From Candidatus Sphingomonas phytovorans (GTDB taxonomy: Bacteria; Pseudomonadota; Alphaproteobacteria; Sphingomonadales; Sphingomonadaceae), in NCBI GenBank assembly GCA_029202385.1, contig CP119314.1, positions 64,501-128,500 of the forward strand: DNA of 64,000 bases, read 5' to 3'. Shown piece after piece: positions 18,059 through 27,487 of the stretch. The position numbers were made by a program, and so were the translations under genes. The stretch's first letter is position 1. Every line of letters begins with the position of its first letter. A model generated the notes under the pieces. It did no database searches and had not been told where the DNA came from. It was given only the letters and a program-made list of their open reading frames with translations.

Positions 18059-18077
18059 CTCGTCGTTCCACGACGAG
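18059..18077 (+). terminator. terminator-like hairpin after the atypical SDR
   Basis: Perfect 8-bp stem CTCGTCGT/ACGACGAG with a 3-nt loop, followed by the AT-rich AATATATC. It lies 29 nt past the SDR stop and before the MFS gene. No clean U-run, so Rho independence is uncertain. Confidence 0.4.
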
Positions 18078-18171
18078 AATATATCTATGTCGAATGGGCA
18101 TTGGCACAAGCAAGGCAGTTTTTGGAGAGTGTGAGTAGAGCGGCCCGTCGAGCCGGCAGGGGAGACACACA

Positions 18172-19458
18172 ATGGGACTGGGTTTCGACCAGCCAGCTAA
18201 GAACAATCTGAAAACGTCCCATCTTGTCGGCCTGGTCGCAGGCAATACGCTCGAGTTTTACGACTTCACGATCTTCCTGTTCTTTGCCCCCCAGATCGGG
18301 GCCAGCCTGTTCGCGGGCAAATCGGATGGCCTGCTCGCGGCCCTGGCGGCGTTCGCCGTGGGGTTTCTCGCAAGGCCGTTGGGGGCCGCGGTCATCGGCC
18401 GCTACGGCGACCGGGCTGGCCGCAAGCCCGCCATGCTGCTCAGCTTCTCCCTGATGGGCGGGGCGCTTCTGGTTATCGGGTTGACGCCGCCGGCTTCAGT
18501 GCTGGGCATCGGGAGTGCGATCATCGTCGTGCTGGCGCGCCTCGTTCAGGGGTTTGCACTCGGCGGCGAAGTCGGCCCCACGACCGCCTTGCTGATCGAG
18601 GCTGCTCCCGCCGATCGCCGAGGTGCCTATGGCGCATGGCAAATCGCAAGCCAGGGTGTCGCGGTGCTTTCCGCAGGGATTGTCGGGCTTGTCATATCCT
18701 GGATGCTGCCGGCCAGTGCCGTAACGGACTGGGGATGGCGCATCGCGATCCTGCTCGGCGCCATCCTGCTGCCGATCGGTTTCTATTTGCGCCGGATCAT
18801 TCCGGAAACGCTTCACCAAGGCCCCACTTCCGAACTGGAAAGCGAAGATTTGCCATTCGCCCGGGTCGTCATCGCCGGCCTGGTCCTGATCCTTTCGGGG
18901 ACCATCACCAACTACACGCTGCAATATTTCAACACCTATACCGTCAGCATATTGAAGCTTGATACCGTCACCGCCTTTACCACCACGGCCATTACCGGGT
19001 CTTGCCTGTTCGTGTTCGGATTGCTGGGTGGCTGGCTTTCCGATCGACTGGGCCGGCGGCCGTTGATCGTCTGGCCCCGGATCGCCCTGCTGCTGCTCAT
19101 CTACCCGATCTTCGTTCAGATCACGCGATATCCGTCGTTCACGACGCTTGCGACGGGCGCCTTCATCCTGACCACGCTCTACGCGCTGTGCACCGCGCCC
19201 GCCAACGTCTGCCTGGCGGAAGGATTCCGTCGCGACCGTCGCAGCCTGGGCTATGCGCTGACCTATACGCTTGCCGTGTCGATCTTCGGCGGAAGTGCGC
19301 AATTTCTGATCGCATGGATGCTCAAGATAACAGGCGACCCGCTGGTGCCGGCATGGTGGTTGATGGCGGCCAGCGTGGCGGGTGTCGTGTCGGGACTGGC
19401 GATGCCGATAGCAGCGCGTCAGCCGGAAAAACGAGCAGGCGCGCCCGTCGTGGCGTGA
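18172..19458 (+). CDS. MFS transporter, metabolite:H+ symporter (MHS) type
   Basis: 428 aa, about 12 membrane segments. The MHS signature is visible: NTLEFYDFTIF in helix 1, GRYGDRAGRKPAM between helices 2 and 3, LARLVQGFALGGEVGPTTALLIE in helix 4, and the second-half loop GWLSDRLGRRP. Relatives import organic acids, betaine/proline, citrate or alpha-ketoglutarate. GGGGAG precedes the ATG. Followed after 43 nt by an amidohydrolase and an acylase, so it probably brings in a product or substrate of those hydrolases (inference). Confidence 0.88.
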   Translation: MGLGFDQPAKNNLKTSHLVGLVAGNTLEFYDFTIFLFFAPQIGASLFAGKSDGLLAALAAFAVGFLARPLGAAVIGRYGDRAGRKPAMLLSFSLMGGALLVIGLTPPASVLGIGSAIIVVLARLVQGFALGGEVGPTTALLIEAAPADRRGAYGAWQIASQGVAVLSAGIVGLVISWMLPASAVTDWGWRIAILLGAILLPIGFYLRRIIPETLHQGPTSELESEDLPFARVVIAGLVLILSGTITNYTLQYFNTYTVSILKLDTVTAFTTTAITGSCLFVFGLLGGWLSDRLGRRPLIVWPRIALLLLIYPIFVQITRYPSFTTLATGAFILTTLYALCTAPANVCLAEGFRRDRRSLGYALTYTLAVSIFGGSAQFLIAWMLKITGDPLVPAWWLMAASVAGVVSGLAMPIAARQPEKRAGAPVVA

Positions 19459-19501
19459 TAGTCGTCCGCACCCACCAAATCATTGTCGACGAGGCAAGGC
19501 T

Positions 19502-20707
19502 TTGACCATCGATCTTTCCATTCTTGAGCCGGAACTGGCTAGCTGGCGCCAACATCTCCATCGGCATCCCGAGCTTGGCTTTCAGGAGCACGGCACGGCC
19601 GCGTTCATCATCGAGAAGCTGCGCGCGTTCGGGATCGAAGAGATCCATACCGGCATCGGCGGAACCGGCATCGTCGCTACAGTGCGCGCCGGGCAGTCGG
19701 ATCGCGCGATCGGCATCCGCGCCGACATCGATGCGCTGCCGATGACGGAACTACGCGCATCGGATCATGCGTCGGTCGTCCCGGGGGTCATGCATGCGTG
19801 CGGCCATGACGGGCACACCACGATGCTGCTGGGCGCCGTCAAATATCTTGCCGAAACGCGTAATTTCGATGGCGCGGTTCATTTCATCTTCCAGCCCGCC
19901 GAGGAAGCGCTCGGTTATTCGGGAGCGGACGGCGACCGCGACGGCGGCGCCAGCGCCATGATCCGGGACGGTCTGTTCGATCGTTTCCCGATGCAGGCCA
20001 TTTTCGGCATTCATAATCGGCCCGGTCTGGCTGCCGGCAAGCTGGCCGGTCGGGCGGGGCCAATGTACGCGGCGGCCGATCGTTTCGAGATCGTCATTAC
20101 CGGTCGCGGCGGTCATGCCGCTCGCCCGCATCTCGCGGTCGACCCGGTGCTGGTCGCTTCCCACATGGTGATCGCGCTGCAAAGCATTGTGTCGCGCGCG
20201 ATCAATCCGCTCGACAGCGCCGTATTGTCGGTCTGCAAGGTGGCGGCGGGCACTGCGTTCAACGTGATTCCAGAAACTGCCGCATTGGCGGGAACCGTCC
20301 GCACCTTGTCCAAGGCGACGCAGGACATCGTGCAGTCGCGGCTGGAGGAAATCGTGGCCAGCGTCGCGTCGACCTTCGGGGCTCATGCTGAGCTGGCCTA
20401 TGAACGAGGCTATCCCGCGATGCACAATCCGCCCGATATGTTCGCACGCGTCCGTGAGATTGCCATCTCGCTCGTCGGTGAAGAGGGCTTCATCGATCTC
20501 GACGAACCCACGATGGGGGGCGAGGATTTTGCACGGTATCTGGAAGAGAAACCGGGCTGTTTCCTGCTGATCGGCAACGGCGACCAGGGGGCCGGCGCGG
20601 TGATGCTGCACAACGCGCATTATGAATTCAACGACACGGTCGCACCTGTGGGCGCCGCCTTGTGGGCGACGCTTGCCGAACGGTTTCTTTCGAAAACATC
20701 CTGCTGA
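19502..20707 (+). CDS. M20D-family amidohydrolase (aminoacylase/hippurate hydrolase-like)
   Basis: 401 aa dinuclear metal amidohydrolase that removes N-acyl groups from amino acids. HRHPELGFQEHGT at about 20-32, HACGHDGH (Cys100, His102) and QPAEE supply metal ligands and the general base; a dimerisation domain follows (GRGGHAARPH); NVIPETAALAGTVRT and PTMGGEDFARYL are family motifs. The segment after QPAEE contains an unusual Gly/Asp-rich stretch (YSGADGDRDGGAS). TTG start at 19502 with a GAGGCAAGG ribosome site. Lies between MFS and acylase genes with short spacing: one operon. Confidence 0.88.
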   Translation: MTIDLSILEPELASWRQHLHRHPELGFQEHGTAAFIIEKLRAFGIEEIHTGIGGTGIVATVRAGQSDRAIGIRADIDALPMTELRASDHASVVPGVMHACGHDGHTTMLLGAVKYLAETRNFDGAVHFIFQPAEEALGYSGADGDRDGGASAMIRDGLFDRFPMQAIFGIHNRPGLAAGKLAGRAGPMYAAADRFEIVITGRGGHAARPHLAVDPVLVASHMVIALQSIVSRAINPLDSAVLSVCKVAAGTAFNVIPETAALAGTVRTLSKATQDIVQSRLEEIVASVASTFGAHAELAYERGYPAMHNPPDMFARVREIAISLVGEEGFIDLDEPTMGGEDFARYLEEKPGCFLLIGNGDQGAGAVMLHNAHYEFNDTVAPVGAALWATLAERFLSKTSC

Positions 20708-20717
20708 AGGGCGCACC

Positions 20718-23189
20718 ATGCGACTGGCGAATTTCGTGACCTTGAGCGGCAAGAGCCCTGCTCTTCTTGCCGCCCTGTTCCTTGCCCCGGCAGTCGATGC
20801 CCAGCGCCAACCGGCAAATACCGATGGCGCGGAGCAGAAGGTAACGATCTACCGGGACGCGAAAGGCGTGCCGCACGTCTTCGCCAGGACTTCTGCGGAA
20901 ATCATGTTTGGCGCGGGCTATGTCGAAGCGCAGGACCGGCTCGGGGCGATGGAGCTCGCCCGGCGTGGCGCGACCGGCCGGCGCGCCGAGGTCCTGGGCA
21001 AGACAGCAATCGACTCGGACAAGACCGCCCGTGATCGGCAGCTTTCCAGTGCCGAGTTGATGCGCATGTACCGGGCAATTCCGGTCGAGCATCAGCAGAT
21101 GATCCAGGCATTTGTCGATGGGGTCAATCGCGCGATCGCCGAGGTCAACGCTGACCCGGAGCACAAGATGCCGCTGGAGTTCATCCATTGGGGCATCAAG
21201 CCGACGCCGTGGAGCCTGATCGACTATCTCGCCTATATCGCGTCCGTTCCGAATGGGCGCGACAGCTACGAATTGCAAAATCTCCAGTTTCTGAACGCGA
21301 TGACAAGCCGTTATGGCGAAAAGATCGGGCGTCAGATTTTTGACGACGTCGTGCCGATTTCGGACCCTGATTCACCCACCGCGATACCCAAGGGGGAGGA
21401 TCTCGCGCCGGCCCGGCCAATACCCGTCGCGACCCCTTTGCCGTTACAGGCAGGCGCGGTCGATCTCCGATCGCTGCGACATATCGCGACGGTTCCATCC
21501 GAACTGCCCAGGGAAGCCAGTCGTTGCCTGGTCGTCGGCCCGAAAAAATCGGCGAGCGGTCATGTGCTGATGATGGAAGCCACTGCCGATGGGCCCGAAA
21601 TCCATCTCAATGGCGGCGGGTTCGATAGTGCCGGTTTCAGCTCCAGCGGCTGGGGGCCTCCGCTCATGGGGCGTGGCGTGCAGCATGGCTGGCTGCTGAC
21701 CTCCGGCGTGGCGCAGGCGAACACGATTTTCGCCGAACGCCTGAACCCGGCGAACCGATATCAATATTGGTTCAAGGGCGCCTGGCAGACCATGGAGCAT
21801 CGGATCGAGACCATTCTGGTCAAGGGCGGCGAACCGATCACATATGAGGTCGCCCGGACGATCCATGGCCCGGTCGTGAACTGGGACGCGGAACATGGCG
21901 TCGCCTATTCCCACCGTTTCGGGCTGCGGGGCAAGGAACTGGATAACTGGGTCGGGATCGTCGAAATGGCACGGGCGAAGAGCTTGTCCGATTTCGAAAC
22001 CAAGGGCGTGGATCGCGTCGGCTGGAATCTGGGCATCTGCTATGGTGGCGAAGACGGCCAGATCGCGTTCTGGGAAGCCGGCAATTTGCCGAAGCTGGCG
22101 CCCGGCGCGGATCCGCGCCTGCCGACGCCGGGCACCGGCGAGTATGAATGGGCCGGTTTCCTGACGCCGCAGGAGCGGCCGCACATGCTCAACCCTCGCC
22201 AGAGCTATATCCATAGCTGGAACAGCAAGGCGACGAGCTGGTCGATGGAAGGGAATGACGCCCGCATCGGTGCGACGTTCCGGACCTGGCTCGGCAATCA
22301 GCTCGCCGCTTCGAACAACGCGATCACGCTGCTGGACATGCGGGAGTTCAACCGCAAGATTTTCAATGCCATGGGGGCGCAGGACCGGACGCAGACGACA
22401 CCGGCGTTCTTTGCCCCCTATATTCGCGCCGCGATCGCTGCCAGCGATGACCCGGAGGTGAAGCAGGCAGGCGAGCTCATGCTGAGCTATAATGGCCTCT
22501 ACGAAGATCTCGATGCCGACCATCAATATGACAATCCCGGACTGACCCTGTTCCGGACATGGCTGAACGTCGCGCCCGCCATCGTTTTCGGCAAGGATAT
22601 CGACAATTGGTGGAGCAAGGTCGACGAGGGCCGCTACCTGCGATATCAGACCAGCCTCTTGTTGCGCGCGTTCCAGGGTGACAAGGCCGGTGCCCCTCTT
22701 ATCTTCGATTATTTCCACGGCCGCGATCGCAACGCGGTGCTGATCGAGACGATCAAGGCGACGGTCGGACAGGTCAAACCGCAATTTCCCGGCAAACCGA
22801 TGACCGAATGGCGGATGCCGGTTTTCTGGAAATATTATGATCCAGCCGCAAAGAGGGCTGATCGTCCCGAACTTCCCGATGATGACAACCCGTCGAACCG
22901 TCTGTCCGCCATCCTTCGCATCGGGCCGACGATGGCGCCGCACAATGGTGGCGAGGGCTGGGTGGGGTTGATGGAGCTCAACCCCGATCATCCCGCACTC
23001 TATTCGGTGGTGGACGCGGGGGGGCAAAGTCTGTTCGTCGACCCGCGCGGGGTCGGCAACCCGCATCTGTCGGACCAGACCATGATGCACGAGACCAACG
23101 AATTGAAGAAGATCGTCATGAATCCCGACGATGTGCGGGCGGCTGCTGCTTCGACACAGGTGCTGGAGTACAGGCCGCGGGCAAAATAG
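20718..23189 (+). CDS. penicillin acylase family (S45) Ntn hydrolase
   Basis: 823 aa. Signal peptide to about residue 28 (APAVDA), so periplasmic. Precursor of an alpha/beta Ntn hydrolase: VTIYRDAKGVPHVFARTSAEIMFGAGYVEAQDRL starts the alpha chain, and the beta chain should begin at Ser268 after autocleavage. The site reads E-A|Ser-Arg-Cys instead of the common Ser-Asn; downstream GPKKSASGHVL fits the usual motif, so the nucleophile is kept while the second position is changed. Later hallmarks: HGPVVN, YSHRFGLRG and NSKATSW. Family members hydrolyse beta-lactam side chains, acyl-homoserine lactones or acyl-peptides. Start 20718 has AAGGG 7 nt upstream. Confidence 0.85.
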   Translation: MRLANFVTLSGKSPALLAALFLAPAVDAQRQPANTDGAEQKVTIYRDAKGVPHVFARTSAEIMFGAGYVEAQDRLGAMELARRGATGRRAEVLGKTAIDSDKTARDRQLSSAELMRMYRAIPVEHQQMIQAFVDGVNRAIAEVNADPEHKMPLEFIHWGIKPTPWSLIDYLAYIASVPNGRDSYELQNLQFLNAMTSRYGEKIGRQIFDDVVPISDPDSPTAIPKGEDLAPARPIPVATPLPLQAGAVDLRSLRHIATVPSELPREASRCLVVGPKKSASGHVLMMEATADGPEIHLNGGGFDSAGFSSSGWGPPLMGRGVQHGWLLTSGVAQANTIFAERLNPANRYQYWFKGAWQTMEHRIETILVKGGEPITYEVARTIHGPVVNWDAEHGVAYSHRFGLRGKELDNWVGIVEMARAKSLSDFETKGVDRVGWNLGICYGGEDGQIAFWEAGNLPKLAPGADPRLPTPGTGEYEWAGFLTPQERPHMLNPRQSYIHSWNSKATSWSMEGNDARIGATFRTWLGNQLAASNNAITLLDMREFNRKIFNAMGAQDRTQTTPAFFAPYIRAAIAASDDPEVKQAGELMLSYNGLYEDLDADHQYDNPGLTLFRTWLNVAPAIVFGKDIDNWWSKVDEGRYLRYQTSLLLRAFQGDKAGAPLIFDYFHGRDRNAVLIETIKATVGQVKPQFPGKPMTEWRMPVFWKYYDPAAKRADRPELPDDDNPSNRLSAILRIGPTMAPHNGGEGWVGLMELNPDHPALYSVVDAGGQSLFVDPRGVGNPHLSDQTMMHETNELKKIVMNPDDVRAAAASTQVLEYRPRAK

Positions 23190-23222
23190 GGCTGGGTAGC
23201 GACAGGTCCCGCCCGGCCCCGG

Positions 23223-24128
23223 TTATGCGCTTCGCGCTTTCAGCATATTCCAGAACGCCTCGACTCTTTGGCTCCGTCTCGCGCGCGGCCTGAATATCCG
23301 TATCTCGATCGGGATATGCCATCGATCGTCGCCGGCCAAGGCCAGCCGTCCTTCCTTGAGGTCGGCTTCCGCCAGGCTCAGTGGAGTCCAGCTGATGCCG
23401 CGTCCATCGCGCGCCATGGTCAGCAGGACGCTGGCCATGTGCGACCTGAAGACCGGCTGCAGCGCGGTGATCCCGCTGCCGGCCACCTTCGCCGCCTGTA
23501 TGATCCGGCCCATGCCTGACCGTTCCTCGAACTCGAGATAAGGCAGCGGATTGGCATCCGTGCCCGGCAGGCGATGAATCGGAGTGCCATCGGATGCCGC
23601 GGCGGAAACAGGCAACAGCACATCGTCACCCAGATGAAGCGATGAAAAACCCGAAGGATCGAGGCGGTGGGATGCGGCCGGATGATGATGGCACAGAAGA
23701 AGATCGGCCTTGCCCTCGAGCATGAAGCGCTCGCACGCGGTCATATGATCGGCAACGAGCGTGACGGTGCCCACATCCCATCCGTCCTCCAGGCCTCGAA
23801 ACCAGGATGGGAAGAAGGTCACGGAGAGCGCGTGCGTGGACGCGAACCGCAATTCGCTGACTTGCGCGCCCCCGATTTCACGGACCTGATCGCGACCGAG
23901 CGACAGCCTGCGCAGAATTTCCTCGGCAACGCCGCGAAAGGCGAAACCCGCTTCGGTCAGCGCGATGCGGTGCGTATCGCGATCCACCAATGTCGCACCG
24001 ATCCAATCTTCAAGCGCGCGGATCCGCCGGCTGAAGGCGGGCTGAGTCATGTTGCGCACTTCCGCCGCCCGCGAGAAGTTCATCTCGTCGGCAAGCGTGA
24101 TGAAGTCCTCGAGCCACATCGTGTCCAT
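23223..24128 (-). CDS. LysR-family transcriptional regulator
   Basis: 301 aa from the MDTMWLEDF start. N-terminal winged HTH (LADEMNFSRAAEVRNMTQPAFSRRIRALEDWIGATLVDRDTHRIALT) and periplasmic-binding-like effector domain. The frame is open upstream to 24218, but the usual LysR N-terminus begins here. Divergent from the leuC-like gene (102 nt), hence the likely activator of that operon; its 3' end converges with the acylase gene. Confidence 0.9.
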   Translation of the reverse strand: MDTMWLEDFITLADEMNFSRAAEVRNMTQPAFSRRIRALEDWIGATLVDRDTHRIALTEAGFAFRGVAEEILRRLSLGRDQVREIGGAQVSELRFASTHALSVTFFPSWFRGLEDGWDVGTVTLVADHMTACERFMLEGKADLLLCHHHPAASHRLDPSGFSSLHLGDDVLLPVSAAASDGTPIHRLPGTDANPLPYLEFEERSGMGRIIQAAKVAGSGITALQPVFRSHMASVLLTMARDGRGISWTPLSLAEADLKEGRLALAGDDRWHIPIEIRIFRPRARRSQRVEAFWNMLKARSA

Positions 24129-24229
24129 ATTACCGCGCAGATCGCATGATTTGATGATTTCCCGGCATTGGTAACGGACGTCGCGCGCACTGTAAGTCGC
24201 GCTTTCGCAAACCGCCAAGAGGGAATGAT

Positions 24230-25666
24230 ATGCCAGCGTCGCGAACGCTCTACGACAAGATCATCGATCGGCATCGGATCTTGTCCCTGGGCGAAGCCGT
24301 GGGCGCCGGCGAACGGATGCTCCTGTATGTCGATCGCACGGTGCTGAACGAATATACCAGTCCGCAGGCGTTCAGCGGACTGCGCGATGCCGGACGGCGG
24401 CTGTGGCGGCCTGAAGCCGCCTTGGGGGTCGTTGATCATGTCAATTCGACCGACCCAGTGCGCGGCGCTGGCAGCAGCGATGGCGGCGCGCAGCGGCAGA
24501 TCGATTATTTTGTGCAGAATGGCCGCGATTTCGGCATCGAGATCTACGACGTGCTGCATCCCCGGCAGGGGATCGAACATGTGGTCTTGCCCGATCTCGG
24601 TTGGGTTCTGCCCGGGCTGGTGATCGCCGCCGGGGATAGCCACACCACGACCTATGGCGCGTTCGGGGCCGTCGGGTTCGGCATCGGCACCTCGGACATC
24701 GAGCATCTGCTGGCGACGCAGACACTGATTCATCACCGGCTGAAGAATATGCGTGTGACGATTAATGGGCAGCTTCCGACGGGGGTGACGGCAAAGGATG
24801 CGGTGATGGCGGTCATCCGCCTGATCGGGGCGGGCGGAGCCGCTGGCTATGCGCTGGAGTTCGCCGGCGAGGCCATTCGCGGCCTGGGGGTCGAGGGGCG
24901 GATGACCATGTGCAACATGGCGGTGGAATGTGGGGCCCGGGTGGCGTTGATGGCGCCCGACGGCAAGGTATTCGACTATATCTCGGGGCGTCCGCGCACG
25001 CCGCCGGCGGCGATGCTGGAGCGCGCGCGCGAACAATGGGTGGCGTTGGCGACTGACGCGGCGGCGCATTTCGACGCCGAAGTCGCGCTGCGCGCCGAGG
25101 ATATCCCGCCCATGGTGAGTTGGGGAACAAGCCCGGATCAGGCCTTGGCGATCGGCGATCGGGTGCCCCATCCCGATGATTTGCCGATCGACCGCCGGGC
25201 GGATGCCGCACGCGCCATCGCCTATATGGGGTTGGCGCCGCACATGCCGCTGGAGGATGTATCGATTGACCGGGCCTTTATCGGTTCCTGCACGAATGCC
25301 CGGATCACTGACCTGCGCGATGCCGCGCGCATCCTCAACGGACGGAGGGTCGCGCCAGGGGTCCGCGCCATGATCTCGCCGGGCAGCAGCACCGTGCGCC
25401 GCGAGGCGGAAGCCGAGGGCCTGGACCGGATCTTCATCGATGCCGGTTTCGAGTGGCGGCAGTCGGGATGCTCGCTTTGTCTGGCGATGAATGATGACAT
25501 GCTGGCGCCCGGTGAACGTTGCGCGTCGAGCACGAATCGCAATTTCGAGGGGCGGCAAGGCATTGGCGGCCGAACCCATCTGATGAGCCCGGCAATGGTG
25601 GCGGCTGCGGCGATTACCGGCAAGCTTGCCGATGTGCGACGCTTTTCACCGCTGGAGGCATTGTGA
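24230..25666 (+). CDS. aconitase-superfamily hydro-lyase large subunit, LeuC-like
   Basis: 478 aa, close to LeuC (3-isopropylmalate dehydratase, large subunit). All three 4Fe-4S cysteines are present: Cys354 (IGSCTNARI), Cys414 and Cys417 (SGCSLCLAMN). AAGDSHTTTYGAFGAVGFGIGTSDIEH and CASSTNRNFEGRQG are family motifs. There is no leuA or leuB nearby, and the operon has a dedicated LysR regulator and a dehalogenase-like gene. So it may be a specialised paralogue acting on a malate-type acid (such as a substituted maleate/malate) and not the biosynthetic enzyme. Good ribosome site GAGGGA. Confidence 0.85.
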   Translation: MPASRTLYDKIIDRHRILSLGEAVGAGERMLLYVDRTVLNEYTSPQAFSGLRDAGRRLWRPEAALGVVDHVNSTDPVRGAGSSDGGAQRQIDYFVQNGRDFGIEIYDVLHPRQGIEHVVLPDLGWVLPGLVIAAGDSHTTTYGAFGAVGFGIGTSDIEHLLATQTLIHHRLKNMRVTINGQLPTGVTAKDAVMAVIRLIGAGGAAGYALEFAGEAIRGLGVEGRMTMCNMAVECGARVALMAPDGKVFDYISGRPRTPPAAMLERAREQWVALATDAAAHFDAEVALRAEDIPPMVSWGTSPDQALAIGDRVPHPDDLPIDRRADAARAIAYMGLAPHMPLEDVSIDRAFIGSCTNARITDLRDAARILNGRRVAPGVRAMISPGSSTVRREAEAEGLDRIFIDAGFEWRQSGCSLCLAMNDDMLAPGERCASSTNRNFEGRQGIGGRTHLMSPAMVAAAAITGKLADVRRFSPLEAL

Positions 25667-26283
25667 TGGAGTGCTTCACCCAGCTCACCGGACGTATCGC
25701 GGCGATGCCGGCGGCGAACATCGACACCGACGTGATCATGCCAAAGGCATTTCTGAAGGGAATCGACCGTACCGGTCTGGCCCTGGGCCTGTTCCACGAT
25801 CTGCGGTTCGATGTGGAAGGCCGGCGGCGTCCCGAGTTCCTGCTGCATCGCGCTGACATGGCGGATACCCGTTTCCTGCTGGTCGGACCGAATTTCGGCT
25901 GCGGCTCGTCGCGCGAGCATGCCGTGTGGGGGATGTTGCAATATGGAATACGGGCCATCATCGGCACTGGCTTTGCCGGCATATTTGCAGACAACGCCGC
26001 CAATAACGGGCTGCTGCTGATCGTGCTCGATCCGATTGGGATCGCGTCGCTCGCGGCCTGTCTGCCCAACGACACCGGCCTGATTTCCATCGACCTGGAA
26101 AAGCGGACGATCGTGGCCGGGGAAATATCGATCGATTTCGAGATCGACCCCGAGGTTCGGCGTGCGCTGCTCCTCGGGCTGGATCGCATCGGCGACACGC
26201 TGACTCACGCGGCGGAAATTCATTCCTTTCAGCAGGCCTATTTCGCTGAACATCCCTGGCTGGTCGAGGCGGCGGCCCGATGA
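25666..26283 (+). CDS. aconitase-superfamily hydro-lyase small subunit, LeuD-like
   Basis: 205 aa swivel domain partner of the LeuC-like protein. ANIDTDVIMPKAFLKGIDRTGLALGLFHDLRF and GPNFGCGSSREHAVW are hallmarks of LeuD; the latter binds substrate carboxylates. ATG 25666 overlaps the leuC-like stop (TGATG), which argues for coupling and excludes the longer frame from 25519. Together with the large subunit it should catalyse a reversible hydration/dehydration. Confidence 0.87.
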   Translation: MECFTQLTGRIAAMPAANIDTDVIMPKAFLKGIDRTGLALGLFHDLRFDVEGRRRPEFLLHRADMADTRFLLVGPNFGCGSSREHAVWGMLQYGIRAIIGTGFAGIFADNAANNGLLLIVLDPIGIASLAACLPNDTGLISIDLEKRTIVAGEISIDFEIDPEVRRALLLGLDRIGDTLTHAAEIHSFQQAYFAEHPWLVEAAAR

Positions 26284-27173
26284 GCGACATCATCGGGTAT
26301 CCGGCCCTGATGCCGGGGTTCCGCTGGCAAGACATCGACGTGGAAGGAGTTCGCATCCGAGCGGCGATCGGCGGTTCGGGGCCACCGCTGCTGCTGTTGC
26401 ACGGGCATCCGCAGACCCATCTCACCTGGCACAAGGTCGCGCCGGCACTCGCCGAGCGCTTCACCGTGGTCGCGACGGATCTGCGCGGCTATGGCGACAG
26501 TGCAAAGCCGCCGGGTGGCGGCAATCACGCGACCTATTCGAAAAGGACGATGGCCGCTGACCAGGTCGCGGTGATGCGCTCGCTGGGTTTTTACCACTTC
26601 GCCGTGGTTGGTCACGACCGCGGCGCACGCGTCGCGCACCGCATGGCGCTGGACCATCCCGGACAGGTTACCCGCCTCGTCCTGATCGACATCGCGCCGA
26701 CCGCGACGATGTACGATCGCACCGACAAGGAGTTCGCGACACGCTATTTCTGGTGGTTCTTCCTGATCCAGCCCTTCGATCTCCCCGAACGGATGATCGC
26801 CGCCGACCCGGACTTCTTTCTCGATCGCCATCTGGCCGGGCAGATCAAGGTCGAGGGCGCCATCGATCTGCGCGTCCTGGCGGAATATCGGCGCTGTTAT
26901 CGCGACCCCGCCACGCGTCATGCGATCTGCGAGGACTATCGCGCCGCCGCCGGCATCGATCTGGAGGATGATGCCGAGGACGGCGATCGCCGGATCGAAG
27001 TCCCGCTTTTGGCGCTATGGGGCCGCCGCGGTACCGTTGGTGCACTATACGATGTGCTCGCCACCTGGCGTGAAAAGGCGCGTGATGTCAGCGGCCATCC
27101 GATCGACTGCGGGCATAGCCCGCAGGAGGAGGCGCCCCGGGATTTGTTGCAGGCGCTCGAAGCATTTCTGTGA
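26280..27173 (+). CDS. alpha/beta hydrolase, haloacetate (fluoroacetate) dehalogenase-like
   Basis: 297 aa, similar throughout to fluoroacetate dehalogenase. Mapping to the known enzyme: nucleophile Asp113 (VGHDRGARVAHR), acid Asp137 (LIDIAP), His279 (DCGHSPQEEAP), carboxylate-binding Arg114 and Arg117, and halide-site Trp159 and Tyr220 are present. The third halide-site residue, a His in that enzyme, is Trp158 here (RYFWWFF). This could shift it from defluorination to other haloacids or epoxides. The start overlaps the leuD-like stop (ATGA). Organised with the hydro-lyase, suggesting consecutive steps on the same carboxylic acid (inference). Confidence 0.82.
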   Translation: MSDIIGYPALMPGFRWQDIDVEGVRIRAAIGGSGPPLLLLHGHPQTHLTWHKVAPALAERFTVVATDLRGYGDSAKPPGGGNHATYSKRTMAADQVAVMRSLGFYHFAVVGHDRGARVAHRMALDHPGQVTRLVLIDIAPTATMYDRTDKEFATRYFWWFFLIQPFDLPERMIAADPDFFLDRHLAGQIKVEGAIDLRVLAEYRRCYRDPATRHAICEDYRAAAGIDLEDDAEDGDRRIEVPLLALWGRRGTVGALYDVLATWREKARDVSGHPIDCGHSPQEEAPRDLLQALEAFL

Positions 27174-27487
27174 TCCGGGACCGGCGATTGGCCGCGACAA
27201 GGAGAGCGCATGACGGCTTCGAGCCGGAGCGAATCCAGCCATGGCCTGCATGATTATATGCCGATCCGGCATTGGGCCGACATGCTCGCATATCCTAATA
27301 TGCTTTATCGGGAGTGAAAGTTTCCGAAACCTGCGACCTGAAGAGTAAAAGTCATAATATTTATTCGGCAGAATATGCGATTCAGCAAGTAACAATAAAA
27401 GTAAGTGGCCATAATAATGGTGCTCTGGCTGGATTGGGTGGCGGCAATAGCCGTTCCATGCGGTAAAATTCATTGGGGATGTTGAGG
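27174..27487. other. intergenic leader before the TBDR, AT-rich
   Basis: About 310 bp without a supportable gene. The part from 27300 to 27430 is clearly richer in A and T than the surroundings (many AATA/TAAT runs), as expected for a promoter and untranslated leader of the TBDR. I could not identify a defined operator or riboswitch fold. Confidence 0.4.

Noticed and set aside
21444..23090. 548-aa open frame opposite the acylase gene
   Set aside because: Composition and lack of motifs mark it as the antisense shadow of the S45 acylase.
25519..25665. Longer LeuD starting at 25519
   Set aside because: The extension lies inside the leuC-like gene; the family N-terminus and the TGATG overlap support 25666.
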